In this document: piece after piece, positions 41,934 to 53,547 of the stretch
How the letters are laid out: the number at the start of each line of letters is the position of its first letter
Numbering within the stretch: position 1 is the first letter of the stretch
Source: Dactylorhiza incarnata
Taxonomy: Eukaryota; Streptophyta; Magnoliopsida; Asparagales; Orchidaceae
Assembly: GCA_033032865.1 (NCBI GenBank)
Contig: JAWHQI010000166.1
Span: forward strand, 2,542,001-2,606,000
Length of the DNA: 64,000 nucleotides
Reading direction: 5' to 3'
Translations under genes and position numbers: made by a program
The notes under the pieces: model-generated
Seen by the model: the letters and a program-made list of their open reading frames with translations, nothing else
What the model was told of the DNA's origin: nothing
The model's database searches: none

Positions 41934-43637
41934 TGTTGGAACAACCCTATTACTGATTTGGGCTAGGATCACTATCTATTTATTAGGACTAAAGTTGACC
42001 CCAATGTATAGTCAATGGGTCAATGGTTTAGGCTGTTAGAACTCAAGAAAATATTCAGGTTCTGCGTTCGACGAACTCCACACTGCGTTCGACGAATTGC
42101 TATCTGCGTTCGACGAACAGCTTGCTCCCTGTGTTCGACGAACGGCGTGTCACTCTGCGTTCGATGAACGGCATGTCAATCTGCGTTCGACGAACGGCGT
42201 GCTTCAATCAGCGGTCGACAAAATTATTCAGTCTCAGCGGTTGACAAAATTATCCAGGCTCAGTGGTCGACGAATTATCCAGGCTCAGCGGTCGATGAAA
42301 TTATTCAGTCTCAGCGGTCGACGATTTTGCTCAGCTCAGTGGTCGACGAATTCGTCCGTTCGACGAAGTCAGTCTGTGTTCGACGAATATCTTCAGATCG
42401 ACGGACTCATCTTTGAGATCGACGAATCTAATTCTGTTCGACGAATTTCAATCTCAGATTGACAAATTTTCTGACAGCAGATTTAATTTCAAAAGATCAG
42501 TTAATTTCTCTGAACTCAGATCGTTTACAACAACGGATCTATATTCCAGATAAGACAAGATTTCTGCCTTACTTATTATATTCCTTTCTATTCTCTTCTT
42601 CCAAGATTATAGTCGTTGTCATTTAATGGAAAAGGAACATTTCACGGAAAAGGAATTAAGTATTCTGCAGAATCATTTTGGTTACCTTTGCAGTCCTAAG
42701 AAGGATTTATTACAGATTATTCTACTCCTTTCTCAGATGATTTGAATTTCAAATCATCGATATAATCTAAAAGGAATAAGGAAGAAGCAGAAGTAATAGA
42801 TCATTACACGACAGCATTACAGAACATAAATCCTCAAGCAGCACTCATTCACTCTTCTTCTTCCTCAAGCATTACAGAACAGAAAGAGAAAGAGGAATTC
42901 AGTAGAGAAACATTTGCAGGAAGAAGAAAGAAAAAGCTAGCAGATCATCTCCTTCTTCCTCAAGCAGCACTCATTCACTGAGAACATCAACTCTACTCTC
43001 CCAGTCATCTGCTGGTAGATCAGATCTTCAAAGAGCAACAATAATCTGAGGAATTTATTCTCTCAGATTCACCAGCTACAGGAAGATCAATACATCCAAG
43101 AGAAAGCTCCAACCATCTGTTGTCAAACATTTTATATCAGACAAGGGGAGCTTTACATCATCAACAATCCAATAGAGTCTTCTCTCAAAATATTAACAGA
43201 GAAGAACTTCATAACCCTTCTTATCCCCTCTTGTACAGGGTTTTAACTCCCTTCAAAAGTTAACCCATTGGTGGCCGGGCACCTGAACAAAAACCTGTGG
43301 TTTGGTTAGAGCACCTGATCAAAAGCTCACTTGGTGTGTGGACACCTGATCAAAAACCCCTTGGTGATAGGGCACCTGATCAAAAACCTAGTGGATCCTA
43401 CCAAGTGTGGTAGAAGAGTAGATGTACCCAGGTTTATTGGGGAACTACTATAAAAATCCTTGTCCTCTATGTTGTGATTTTTTGTGTACTGTGTTGTGTG
43501 CTCTCTTTGTGTTTGCTTTTTATTACTCACTCAATACACATACATTATTTTAATTCCGCTATAAAATTAAGTGAAAAAGTTTTAATACTCTATTCACCCC
43601 CCCTCTAGAGTAAATCTAAGATCTAACCTCACTTTCA
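41934..43637 (+). repeat. E4 5' LTR (1704 bases)
   Basis: The U3 cluster of TTCGACGAA and GGTCGACGAA sites (42065-42470) is far denser than elsewhere in the element. Four CACCTGATCAAAA repeats lie in the U5-proximal part (43280-43390). Several base differences from the other LTR suggest it is older than E1. Confidence 0.9.
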
Positions 43638-43639
43638 AT

Positions 43640-43651
43640 TGGTATCAAAGC
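43640..43651 (+). other. Primer binding site of E4
   Basis: TGGTATCAAAGC, one base from the iMet form TGGTATCAGAGC, two bases after the LTR. Confidence 0.85.
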
Positions 43652-43810
43652 GTGGTTGATTATATCAACTCCCTTTCAACTGATATTCAATTGACTTTAA
43701 ATTGGGTATCAGAGGTAGGTTGATTTTATATACAGGCTAACACCTGAATCATAATGATCAATTAGATCTTAAATTTTTCTAGAGTTTTATTTTATTTTTG
43801 TTAAAAACTC

Positions 43811-45874
43811 ATGGCACAGAACAAAGAATATTCTAGCACAAGACCTCCTATGTGCTATCTTAGTGAGTTTGCACTATGGAAGGCAAGGATTAGATTGTAC
43901 ATGAATTCTATTGACGAAGAAATTTTTAATGTTATTTTGATAGGACCCCCAACACCTACAGCAGCAATAAGTGCTGAAACCACAACTAACAACAATGCTG
44001 TTCGACCTCTTGAGTGGACAGATGCACAGAAGAAGCAGAGAAGTGCTGATGCCAAACCTATGAATATTTTGGCACAAACAATGTCTGATGACATTTTCCA
44101 AAAAGTGGTGGAATGCACTTCAGCAAGAGAAATCTGGATCTCACTCAACAATATGGTTGAAGGATCAGCAGATGAAAGAAACGATAGAAGTTCTCACCTT
44201 ATCTCTCAATATGAGAACTTCAAAAAGGGAGAATCTGAGACAGTAGCTGATATGTATAATAGGCTCAGCCTCATAATCAATGAGCTGAAGACCTTGGACA
44301 AAGTGATCTCCATCACTGAGATCAATGATAAGATCCTAATGTGCTTCCCCATCACATGGGACTCTAGGATCTGGTCAATCAAGAAAGCCAGAATCCTTAA
44401 TGAGATCTCCACTGAGAGCTTATTAGGCAAACTCAAATCCTATGAGCAGCTCATCAAATCCAGGGAAGCTGAGCAATCTACTTCATCTCCAGCATCCAAG
44501 AAGGAGAGAAGCATAGCTTTTCAAGCTAAAGAAGAAGAAAAAGCTCCAAGAGATAGAGAGTTCATGAGCCTTCTAGCCAAAAGGTTCTACAAGATGGCTA
44601 AGAAGGACTTCAGAAAGAAGGACTCCAAATCAAGAGAAAAGCCAAGGTATGACAAATAAAATCCTAAGGAAATTATTTGTTATGGCCGCAGGAAACCTGG
44701 ACACATTCTGCCAGAGTGTCTAGAGAATCAGAAGAAGGAGAAGAGAAAAGAGAAAGAAGACAAGAGGCACTCCAGCAAGTCTTCCTCCCACAAACACAAA
44801 CACAAGGGAAGAGGATTCGTAGCAGAAACTTGGAGTGAAACTGAGTCAGAGTCTTCATCCAGTTCTTCTGATGATGAAGAAGAATCAAAGGAGAATGATC
44901 AGTGCTTGATGTCCATTTATGACTCAAGCAGTGAGTCAGTAAGTGTATCTTCATCCAGCTCTTCTGATGATGAAGATGATGAAGAAGAAAAGAATTTACA
45001 TGATGGCTATCAATGCCTCAGCAAACAACTCAGATGAAGAAGAATCAGAATCAGAAGCTGACAATGATGCTGATCAGGTAATCTCAAATTTTGATTTCAG
45101 TTCAATAGAATTCAAAGATGAATTCAAAGTTCTTTCTTAGACTTAATTAAATCTGAGAAGGAAATAATCTCTCTCAGAAATAAGCTGGCTGAAATGGACA
45201 AATTAAGTGAAGATAATGCTATTCTTAAGAAAGAACTGGCTGCCTCTAGAGAACATATTATTCTCAGTGAGAATAAACTATCTGAGGCTAAGAAATTTGA
45301 AGAATCCCTAAATGGGAGAAGCATCAAACTAATGGACATTACAAGCACAGTAAATGCCAGATTAAGTGGCAAACTAGGCTTGGGTGCATCATCAAGTGAG
45401 CCACCTCTGATTAAGAAAAACATACTTTCTACACCTATAAAATTCATTTATGCTAAGAGCAAAGAGGTTGTAGATGTAAATAAAAACATTTCAAGTAAGG
45501 CTGTTAAGAATAAAGGAATTCAGCAGAGTTCGTCGAACGGAGCTCGACGAAATGAATTCACTTCGTCGAACGGAGATCGACGAACTTTGAAGCCAGAATC
45601 TCTGTATATTCATTATTCGAACGGCGCTCGACGAAAGCATGTCCATTCGTCGAACAACGATCGACGAACTCAGCCCAGTTCGTCGAATGGAAAATACACA
45701 GAAAATCTGAAAAATTCCTATTCTTCACATACTTTCAATCCTTTCACTGAATGGATAATACCTCCATGGAGATATCATCCACAAGGTTATAAGGAACAAC
45801 CTGAAATGTCTATTATTTTAGAGTTTTGTGGTAAAATAAAAGGACCCAAGGTAGTCTGGGCCAAAAACAACTAG
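43811..45874 (+). pseudogene. gag: E4 gag
   Basis: ATG at 43811 (MAQNKEYSSTRPPMCYLSEF). Gag blocks: YMNSIDEEIFNVILIGPPTP, FQKVVECTSAREIWISL, YENFKKGESETVADMYNRLS, CFPITWDSRIWSI. A TAA at 44657-44659 comes just before the knuckle, CYGRRKPGHILPEC, in which the second Cys has become Arg. A Ser/Asp/Glu tail and a coiled coil follow after frameshifts (45194 on: LKKELAASREHIILSENKLS). The C-terminal part encodes repeated SSSNGARR and SSNGDRR peptides from TTCGTCGAACG and GATCGACGAA sites (45528-45690), and it ends GKIKGPKVVWAKNN. Packaging and particle formation would be its role. Confidence 0.8.
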
Positions 45875-45924
45875 TTTATTTTTCTGTTTTGCAGGTACAC
45901 AGCTAGCCAAGCAAGAATGAACAA

Positions 45925-46460
45925 TGGTATTTGGATAGTGGGTGTTCAAAACACATGATAGGAAACAAGGCCAACCTGAGCAACTACAAGGCAAAGCTTG
46001 GACCCAAGGTGATCTTTGGAGACTCCAACTGTGGACAAACCAAAGGCTATAGACAGATCAAAGTTGGAGCAGTGACCTTCAAGGAGGTAGCCTATGTCAT
46101 GGGTCTGAAGCACAACCTCATCAGCATAAGCCAGTTTTGTGATGAAGGTTATCAGGTAACTTTCAATCATTCCTTATGTCTTATTACCAATAATAAAAAT
46201 ATTAATGTGTTATCTGGTATTAGACATGGAAATATTTATTTAGTCAATTTTGACTCTGCCAATTCTGATATTTGCTTATTCAATTCTATAAGTAAAACAA
46301 ATGAATTATGACATAAAAGGCTTGGACAGATTAACCTTAGAACTATATCTAAGCTTTCTAAGGATAATCTTGTTAGAGGACTACCTTCTGGTTCATACAA
46401 GAAGGAAGGACTTTGCAGGGCTTGTCAATTAGGTAAGCAAACTAGAAGTAGTTTTAAATC
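45925..46460 (+). pseudogene. pol: E4 protease and pre-integrase zinc region
   Basis: WYLDSGCSKHMIGNK contains the Copia protease active site D-S-G. The frame continues VIFGDSNCGQTKGY and LKHNLISISQFCDEGY, typical of Copia. The GAG_pre-integrase domain should read NELWHKRL, but TGG is TGA here (46309-46311), a stop. After it come GQINLRTISKLS and CRACQLGKQT, giving the H-H-C-C zinc site apart from the broken start. In E2 the same place reads NELWHKRLNHLN. Confidence 0.82.
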
Positions 46461-47502
46461 TTTATCCAAGAGTGATTCACCTATGATTTTGTATTTACTG
46501 CATTTAGACCTTTTTGGACCTACTGCTATACAAAGTCTAGGAGGGAAGCATTACTCTCTAGTTATTGTAGATGACTTCTCAAGATTCACTTGGGTGTTCT
46601 TTCTTAGGAACAAGTCTGACACCTTCAGTGTTCTGACAGACTTTCTCAGGTCCATCAAGATTGAGTACTCTACTCTAGTTGCATTGATCAGAAGTGATCA
46701 TGGCACTGAGTTTGAATCTCTTTTGATGAGAGAATTTTATGGAAAAGAAGGGATCAGGCAATGTTTCTCTGCTCCTAGAACTCCTCAACAAAATGGGGTA
46801 GCTGAAAGGAAAAATTGAACCCTAATTGAATCAGTAACTACATTGATTGCTGATGCTCACTTGCTACTCTCTTTTGGGGCAGAGGCAGTGAACACTGCTA
46901 ATTATGTGTTGAATAGAAGCCTGATACATAAACTTAAGGGTAAAACTCCATATCAATTACTTAAGAATAAAAGGCCTAAGGTTAACTATTTTAAGATATT
47001 TGGTTGTAAATGCTATATGCATAACAATGACAAGAAGTATCTCAGGAAGTTTGAAGCAAAAGCTGCTGAAGGCATATTCCTTGGATATTCACTTTCTAGT
47101 AAAGCATATAGAGTTTACAAAAAATCCACTCTTAAGATAGAAGAGTCCATGCATGTATCTTTTGATGAGACTAACATGTTAATTGAGGAGAGGAATACCA
47201 CCTCTACCAAAAATAATTTGTATGTACCAACTCTATGTGAAGAGCTTAATGGACTAGATCTACAAAAAGAAGAATCACCACTTCCATCAACACAAAATCT
47301 TGAAGACAGTGAAGAAGAGGATCATCCAGATCTTGCTAACAGCTCAAATCAAATGACAGTTGAACAAATTCCCCAAGTGGATATCATTGCTGAACCAACT
47401 CCAACTGTTGATCACATCACAGTTAGAGATCATCCAATATCTCAATTGATTAGTGATATTTCAGCAGGTGTTCAAACAAGGCATCAACTACACCAAAATT
47501 AG
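46461..47502 (+). pseudogene. pol: E4 integrase
   Basis: First Asp in LHLDLFGPT, second in IRSDHGTEFES, Glu in NGVAERKN, so the catalytic triad is intact. A TGA follows at 46816 where CGA (Arg) is expected (ERKNRTLIES in E2). The C-terminal part (46843-47502) has the Copia wording LLKNKRPKVNYFKIFGCKCY and GIFLGYSLSSKAYRVYKKST. An acidic linker (EDSEEEDHPD) leads towards RT. It inserts cDNA into the genome. Confidence 0.85.
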
Positions 47503-47580
47503 ATGCACACTTGTTTCCTATCACAAGTTGAACCTACAACCATAAAAGATGCAGAATAAGATCCAAACTGGATTCTTGCA

Positions 47581-47914
47581 ATGCAAGAGGAGCTCAATCA
47601 ATTTGAAAGGAACAAGGTATGGGATTTGGTTCCAATACCAAAAGGCCATCCAATTATTGGCACCAAGTGGGTATTCAGGAACAAGCTTGATGATCAAGGC
47701 AACATAGTCAGAAACAAAGCAAGATTGGTAGCCCAAGGATATTCACAGGAAGAAAGAATTGATTATGATCAGACCTTTGCTCCCGTTGCAAGACTTGAAG
47801 CTATAAGGATCTTTCTGGCCTTTGCTGCATTCAAGAAATTCAAGGTATATCAAATGGATGTGAAGAGTGCATTTCTTAATGGAGACATCAAAGAAGATGT
47901 CTATGTGGAACAAC
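47581..47914 (+). pseudogene. pol: E4 reverse transcriptase, N-terminal part
   Basis: Starts [17 protein letters not shown], then [54 protein letters not shown] and [20 protein letters not shown], the classic Copia RT fingers and palm. It is cut after EDVYVEQ by S2 and resumes at 49583 with PPGF. A stop upstream (near 47560) separates it from integrase. Confidence 0.88.
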
Positions 47915-48174
47915 TGATGAGTCCCGATTATATACACATATATGGACTCATCTGGGCCGTTTATCTAGTCATTCCACTGCACTTTAGCCTTGTTTTAGCT
48001 TATAGTTGTTATCACTTGCCATGTGCACGTCTTGGCCCATTTTGGTGTTATTTCGTATCTTTCTTTGTTATTAGTTTTCTTGCGATGTTAAGTCCCACTT
48101 TCAGTGGCTAGACTGGTGTCGTACGCTGGAACAGGTGTCGTGCAGGTGTTTCCGGTGCAATTCTGCACAGGAAC

Positions 48175-48540
48175 ACTGCGCACGATCACCGGTTCTATTG
48201 CGCACGACCACTGGTCGTGCGCCACTGATCGTGTGCACTTAACCCTTTTTTATGAGTTCTGTTTGGTGCAGTGCGCACGACCATCTACGCTAGTGCGCAC
48301 AACCACCGGTCGTGCGCCACTGTTCGTGCGCGCTTATCATCAATTTCTTGAGTTCTGTTTCAATCAGTGCGCACGACCACCTACGATAGTGCGCACGACC
48401 ACCGGTCGTGCGCCACTGGTCATGCGAACATGTTATTTCATAATTTCTGTCTTTGCAGGTTCCGTCCAGGCAAAGCGCATGATCACCGAATTCTAGTGCG
48501 CACGACCACTGGTCGTGCGCCACTGACCGTGCGCACTGTT
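48175..48540. repeat. GCGCACGACCAC / GGTCGTGCGC palindrome array in S2
   Basis: At least four complete palindromic units of the form GCGCACGACCAC(C/T)GG followed by TCGTGCGCCAC, plus half-sites. The array stops just before the TATA box. The apparent open frames here come from the repeats. Confidence 0.93.
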
Positions 48541-48552
48541 TATTCCAGCGCC

Positions 48553-48559
48553 TATAAAT
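48553..48559 (+). promoter_or_regulatory. TATA box of S2
   Basis: CCTATAAATCGACC lies about 20 bases after the last palindrome (CTGTTTATTCCAGCGCC between). It is the likely LTR core promoter. Confidence 0.65.
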
Positions 48560-49582
48560 CGACCTGCTCGCGATTTAGGTCAGATCTTCCGCATTTTTCC
48601 GCCGTTCTTCCGCCGTTCCGCGCCAGTTTCGCCCCTCCACCGCCGCCCACCATCTGGAGGTGCTCCGGGCTTGTTCTTCATGCCAATCTTGAGCCGGAGT
48701 TTCCTCTCGGCCTCCTCCTTCATCCAAGAGCTTCAAAGAGAGATCTAGCCGCCATCTCCATCGAGCAAGAGGAAGTTTGCAACCTCTACCGGATCGTGAC
48801 ACGAAGAAGACGGGTCCATTGGAGAGTCGTGACAGCTCTCTCTACCCCGGACGTAGTTGCGGACCGAGCTTGGACGCGGATTGACAACCCGACGATTCCA
48901 ACCGTGAATCTACAACGAGACTTCGGATTCGGTCGATTTCTTGCCTTATTCTTCTCTTTTTGATGTATATGTAACTAGATCTAATCATGATGATGAAGTG
49001 GCACTTGAATTAGTTATATTTACATATATATTTCATGTCTATGTGATTGTGTAATTTATCTATTTGAGTTGCTTGAGGTGCGCCGCCGTCCATTTCCATT
49101 CCGCCGTCACGTTCGTGTGCCGCACTAGCAATTGCTAGTGGCGTGCTTGTCGAAGAGGTGCTTGCGACCCTCACTCCGCTAGCCTACTCGTCCATCCGCC
49201 TACCGAAGCATGGCCTCGCGGCCCGTATTCCATCCCGCCTAACGAAGCAGTGCGCTCAAGGCCTGCACAGTTCGATTCCGCTTGCCTGCTCGTCCATCCA
49301 CCCTTTCGACGCAGCGCGCTCATGGCCTGCCTAGTCTCCATCCCGCCAAGCGAAGCATTGCATAGCGGCATTGCATAGGAGTAGTTGATAGCTTTTATTT
49401 TATTTTCCAAAAGCCAACCCAACTCCCCCGCATTCCATCCGATTTAAGGACTTCAATCCCAAGTCCTTCCTCGAAACCTAACTCCACCTTACTGTGTTCC
49501 TCAAGAGACTGACACTCGGGGATTTCCCCCATTATTATTACTTGCGCGACCGGTGCACTTGCCGAATCATCGCATCAACAAC

Positions 49583-50732
49583 CACCAGGTTTCATCTCTC
49601 CAACTCACTCCTCTTATGTATTTAAGCTTAATAAATCTCTCTATGGTCTCAAACAAGCTCCCAGAGCATGGTATGAGACCTTAGCTAGTTTTCCTTTGGA
49701 GAACAATTTCTGTAGAGGCATAGTTGATAAAACCTTATTTTTCAGGACACATAAAAATCAAACTCTACTAGTTCAAATATATGTAGATGATATTATTTTT
49801 GGCTCAACTGATTAAAATTTATGCAAAAGATTTTCTAACCTAATGCAATCTAAATTTGAAATTAGTAGTATGGATGAACTATCATACTTCCTTGGTCTTC
49901 AACTGAAGCAGACTCCAAATGACATATTCATATCACAATACAAGTATGCTAAGGAATTAATGAAAAGGTTTGGTATGTCTGATGCTTCCACCATGAAAAC
50001 ACCCATGCCCTCAAATGCTGTTGTTGATGCTGATGAATCAGGGAAACCTGTTGATCAGAAAGTATATATAGCAATTGTTGGCTCATTACTTTATTTAACA
50101 GCAAGTAGGCCTGATATAATGTTTGCTACCTGTATTTGTGCTAGGTTCCAAGTTAACCCCAAAGAATCTCACCTAATTTTACTAAAAGAATTTTGAGATA
50201 TATAAAGGGTTGTCCTAATTTAGGACTCTGGTATCCAACAACATCAGAATTTGAATTAACTGGATTCTCAGATTCTGATTATGCTGGATGCAGAGTAGAC
50301 AGGAAAAGCACATCAGGAACTTGCCAGTTTCTTGGTGATAGGCTTGTGTCTTGGTTTTGTAAGAAACAAACATCTGTGTCTACATCAACAACTGAAGCTG
50401 AATACATAGCTGCCGGCAGTTGCTGCTCACAGATATTGTGGATACAAAATCAACTCCTAGACTATGGTGTCAATCTAAATAATTCAATTATATTTTGTGA
50501 TAATACTAGTGTAATATCTATAACACAAAATCTAGTTCTCCATAGTAGGACTAAACACATAGAAATTAGGCACCACTTTATCAGAGATAATATGGTTAAA
50601 AATAAAATTTGCCTACAATTCATCTCTACTGATTTGCAAAGAGCTGACATTTTCACCAAGCCCTTGGATGAAAAGAAACATATTTTCTTTATAAATCAGA
50701 TAGGAATGATAGCTGGAGATTCAATCTGCTAA
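49583..50732 (+). pseudogene. pol: E4 RT C-terminal part and RNase H
   Basis: Resumes PPGFISPTHSSYVFKLNKSL and YGLKQAPRAWYETL, then the intact catalytic QIYVDDIIFGSTD, followed by a TAA. ELSYFLGLQLKQTPNDIFIS and GSLLYLTASRPDIMFATCIC complete RT. A frameshift near 50193 leads into RNase H: GFSDSDYAGCRVDRKSTSGT, STTEAEYIAA, ADIFTKPLDEKKHIFF with the D-E-D residues. It ends at 50732. RNase H removes the RNA strand after minus-strand synthesis. Confidence 0.87.
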
Positions 50733-51848
50733 AAATTAAGTTTTCTACTTATCCCATCTCTTCATCGAACTGAGATCGATGAAATCTAGTTTTTTGTCGA
50801 ACGGAGATCGACGAAGTCATCAAGTTCGTCGAACCGAGATCGACGAAAATCTATTTTTCGTCGAACCCGTTTTTGATGAAGCTTTTTATTTCTGATCTGT
50901 CATCATAATCAAATATTTTACTTTATTTTAACTGAATACCTACAAAAATTGTTTCTCTTCCAGTTCCTTTGCACTTGATCTCTATTCTATTTTGCAGGAA
51001 CAGTAGAAATATAAAAAATTACATCCATCCCTACCTCCTCAAAAGTCCCTTCTTCTAGGGGCCTACCTCCAGGTCTTCCTGAAACTAGGCAGGGGGAGAT
51101 GTATTGAAGAAGCTCCTTTTTGTCAGGGGAAGATACTTTCCTTTTTGACATGGGGAGTTGCTTTCTGAAGATGCTCAAGCTTCAAGAGGAAATGCCGATG
51201 AAGAAGCATGTTTTCAGTTCTATGAAGAAGCTCCATATGATGCAGTTTTTGCTCAGGGGAGATGTTCTATGAACTAGGCAAGGGGTGAAAGCTGAAGAGG
51301 CTCCAGTCTCAGGGGGAGATGCTCTCAGGCTAATATATTTTATGAAAGAGCGAAATGATGCATGAAGAAGCTACATATGTTGCAATTTCAGATGCAGTGT
51401 TTGCTCTAGCTTAATGCAAATTCAGATAAAGTTTTCATGTTCAAATTCAGTTTCAGATTATGATAGATTTAGGGGAAGATGTTATGACAGATTCAAATTC
51501 TGATTGGTAGCAAAGCAGATTAAGAAAGAATATCTGTTAGAAGCAGATATCAAATTCAGATTATAAAGCTACAGTTCAGATCAACAAATTCAGAAAGCTG
51601 AAATATAGCAGATACAGTTCAGACAATATCAGAATTCAGAAAGTCAGAAAGCAAGAATTCAGAAAGACAAAAGGTTCTGATTGTTTGTTATTATTATTTC
51701 TATTTTCATTGAAATGTTTCAGAACTCAGAGTATCATATTTTTATATCTGATGAAATATTTAAAATATATTAGATAAATATGCTCTGTTGTTATTTTTGT
51801 TTGTTTCAATTTTTGTCAAATAGTGTCCTAACCCAAATAGGGGGAGAT
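50733..51848 (+). other. E4 3' region with repeated polypurine tracts
   Basis: After RNase H come TTCGTCGAAC/GATCGACGAA pairs (50760-50880), then a series of PPT-like tracts: CAGGGGGAGATG near 51089 and 51307, CAGGGGAAGAT near 51117, CAGGGGAGATG near 51254, AGGGGAAGATG near 51469, and the functional AGGGGGAGATTG at 51839-51850. Between them GAAGAAGCTCC recurs. Multiple PPTs are a known Sirevirus trait. No coding frame is supported. Confidence 0.75.
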
Positions 51849-53547
51849 TGTTGGAACAACCCTATTATTGATTTGGGCTAGGATCACTATCTGTTTATTA
51901 GGACTAAAGTTGACCCCAATGTATAGTCAATGGGTCAAGGGTTTAGGCTATTAGAACTCAAGAAAATATTCAGGTTCTGCGTTAGACGAACTCCACACTG
52001 CGTTCGATGAATTGCTATCTGCGTTCGACAAACGGCTTGCTCTCTGCATTCGACGAATGGCATGTCAATCTGCGTTTGATGAATGGCGTGTCAATCTGCA
52101 TTCGATGAACGACGTGCTTCAATCAGCGGTCGATGAAATTATTCAGTCTCAGCGGTCGACGAAATTATCCAGGCTCAGCGGTCGACGAAATTATCCAGGC
52201 TCAGTGGTCGACAAAATTATTCAGTCTCAGTGGTCGACGATTTTGATCAGCTCAGTGGTCGACGAATTCGTCCGTTCGACGAAGTCAGTCTGCATTTGAT
52301 GAATATATTCAGATCGACGAACTCATCTCTGAGATCGATGAATCTAATTCTGTTCGACGAATTTCAATCTCAGATCGATGAATTTTCTGACAACAGATTT
52401 AAATTCAGAAGATCAGTTAATTTCTTTGAACTCAGATCGTTTACAGCAACGGATCTATATTCCAGATAAGACAAGATTTCTGCCTTACTTATTATATTCC
52501 TTTCTATTCTCTTCTTCCAAGATTATAGTCGTTGACATTCAATGGAAAAGGAACATTTCACGGAAAAGGAATTAAGTATTCTGCAGAATCGTTTTGGTTA
52601 CCTTTGCAGTCCGAAGAAGGATTTATTACAGATTATTCTATTGCTTTCTTAGATGATTTGAATTTCAAATCATAGATATAATCTAAAAGGAATAAGGAAG
52701 AAGCAGAAGTAATAGATCATTACACGACAGCATTACAGAACATATCACATATAACTGTACAGGAAACAGAAAGAGAAAAAGGAATTCGGTAGAGAAACAT
52801 TTGCAGGAAGAAGAAATAAAAAGCTAACAGATCATCTTCTTCTTCCTCAAGCAGCACTCATTCACTGAGAACATCAACTCTACTCTCCCAGTCATCAGCT
52901 ACTAGATCAGATCTTCAAAGAGCAACAATAATCTGTGGAACTTATTCTCTCAGATTCATCAGCTACAGGAAGATCAATACATCCAAGAGAAGGCTCCAGC
53001 CATCTACTGTCAAACATTTTATATCAAGCAGGGGGAGCTTTACATCATCAACAATCCACTAGAGTCTTCTCTCAGAATATTGATAGAGAAGAACTTCATA
53101 ACCCTTCTTATCCCCTCTTCTACAAGGTTTTAACTCCCTTCAAAAGTTAACCCATTGGTGGCAGGGCACCTGAACAAAAACCTGTGGTTTGGTTAGAGCA
53201 CCTGATCAAAAGCTCACTTGGTGTGTGGACACCTGATCAAAAACCCCTTGGTGTTAGGGCACCTGATCAAAAACCTAGTGGATCCTATCAAGTGTTGTAG
53301 AAGAGTAGATGTACCCAGGTTTATTGGGGAACTACTATAAAATCCTTGTGTCCTCTGTATTGTGATTGTCTGTGTACTGTGCTGTGTGCTCTCTTTGCTG
53401 TGTGCTCTCTTTGTGTTTGATTTTTTTACTCACTCAATACATATGCATATATCACTATTTTAATTCCGCTTTAAGATTAAGTGAAAAAATTTTAATACTC
53501 TATTCACCCCCCCTCTAGAGCAAATCTAAGATCTAACCTCACTTTCA
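51849..53547 (+). repeat. E4 3' LTR (1699 bases)
   Basis: Same ends as 41934-43637 with scattered point changes, including several CG-to-TG/CA changes in the U3 palindromes, and a deletion of some 55 bases near 52745. The U3 array lies at 51980-52385. Confidence 0.9.

Larger units (their letters stand above)
47915..49577 (+). mobile_element. S2: solo LTR (TGATG...CATCA) with target duplication ACAAC
   Basis: 1663 bases with the ends TGATGAGTCC and CGCATCA, flanked by ACAAC at 47910-47914 and 49578-49582. It has no internal coding region. The TGATG/CATCA ends resemble chromovirus LTRs (CRM/Reina type), which is inference. A perfect 9-base inverted repeat (GATGAGTCC at 47916, GGACTCATC at 47943) sits at the left end. 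Removing it restores the E4 RT sequence. Confidence 0.9.
41934..53547 (+). mobile_element. E4: Sirevirus-like Copia element (second family) with gag-pol
   Basis: LTRs at 41934-43637 and 51849-53547 (both TGTTGGAACAACC to CACTTTCA) flank primer site, gag, PR, IN, RT, RNase H and a PPT-rich 3' region. The flanks are GGATA and AGATA, a target duplication with one difference. It inserted in the gag of E3 and was itself hit by S2 in its RT. Stops in gag, PR, IN and RT make it inactive. No aORF of the E1-E3 type is present. Confidence 0.88.

Noticed and set aside
48104..48963. Two long plus-strand frames in S2
   Set aside because: They translate the GCGCACGACC palindromes and the LTR leader. The flanking target duplication shows that this is non-coding LTR sequence.
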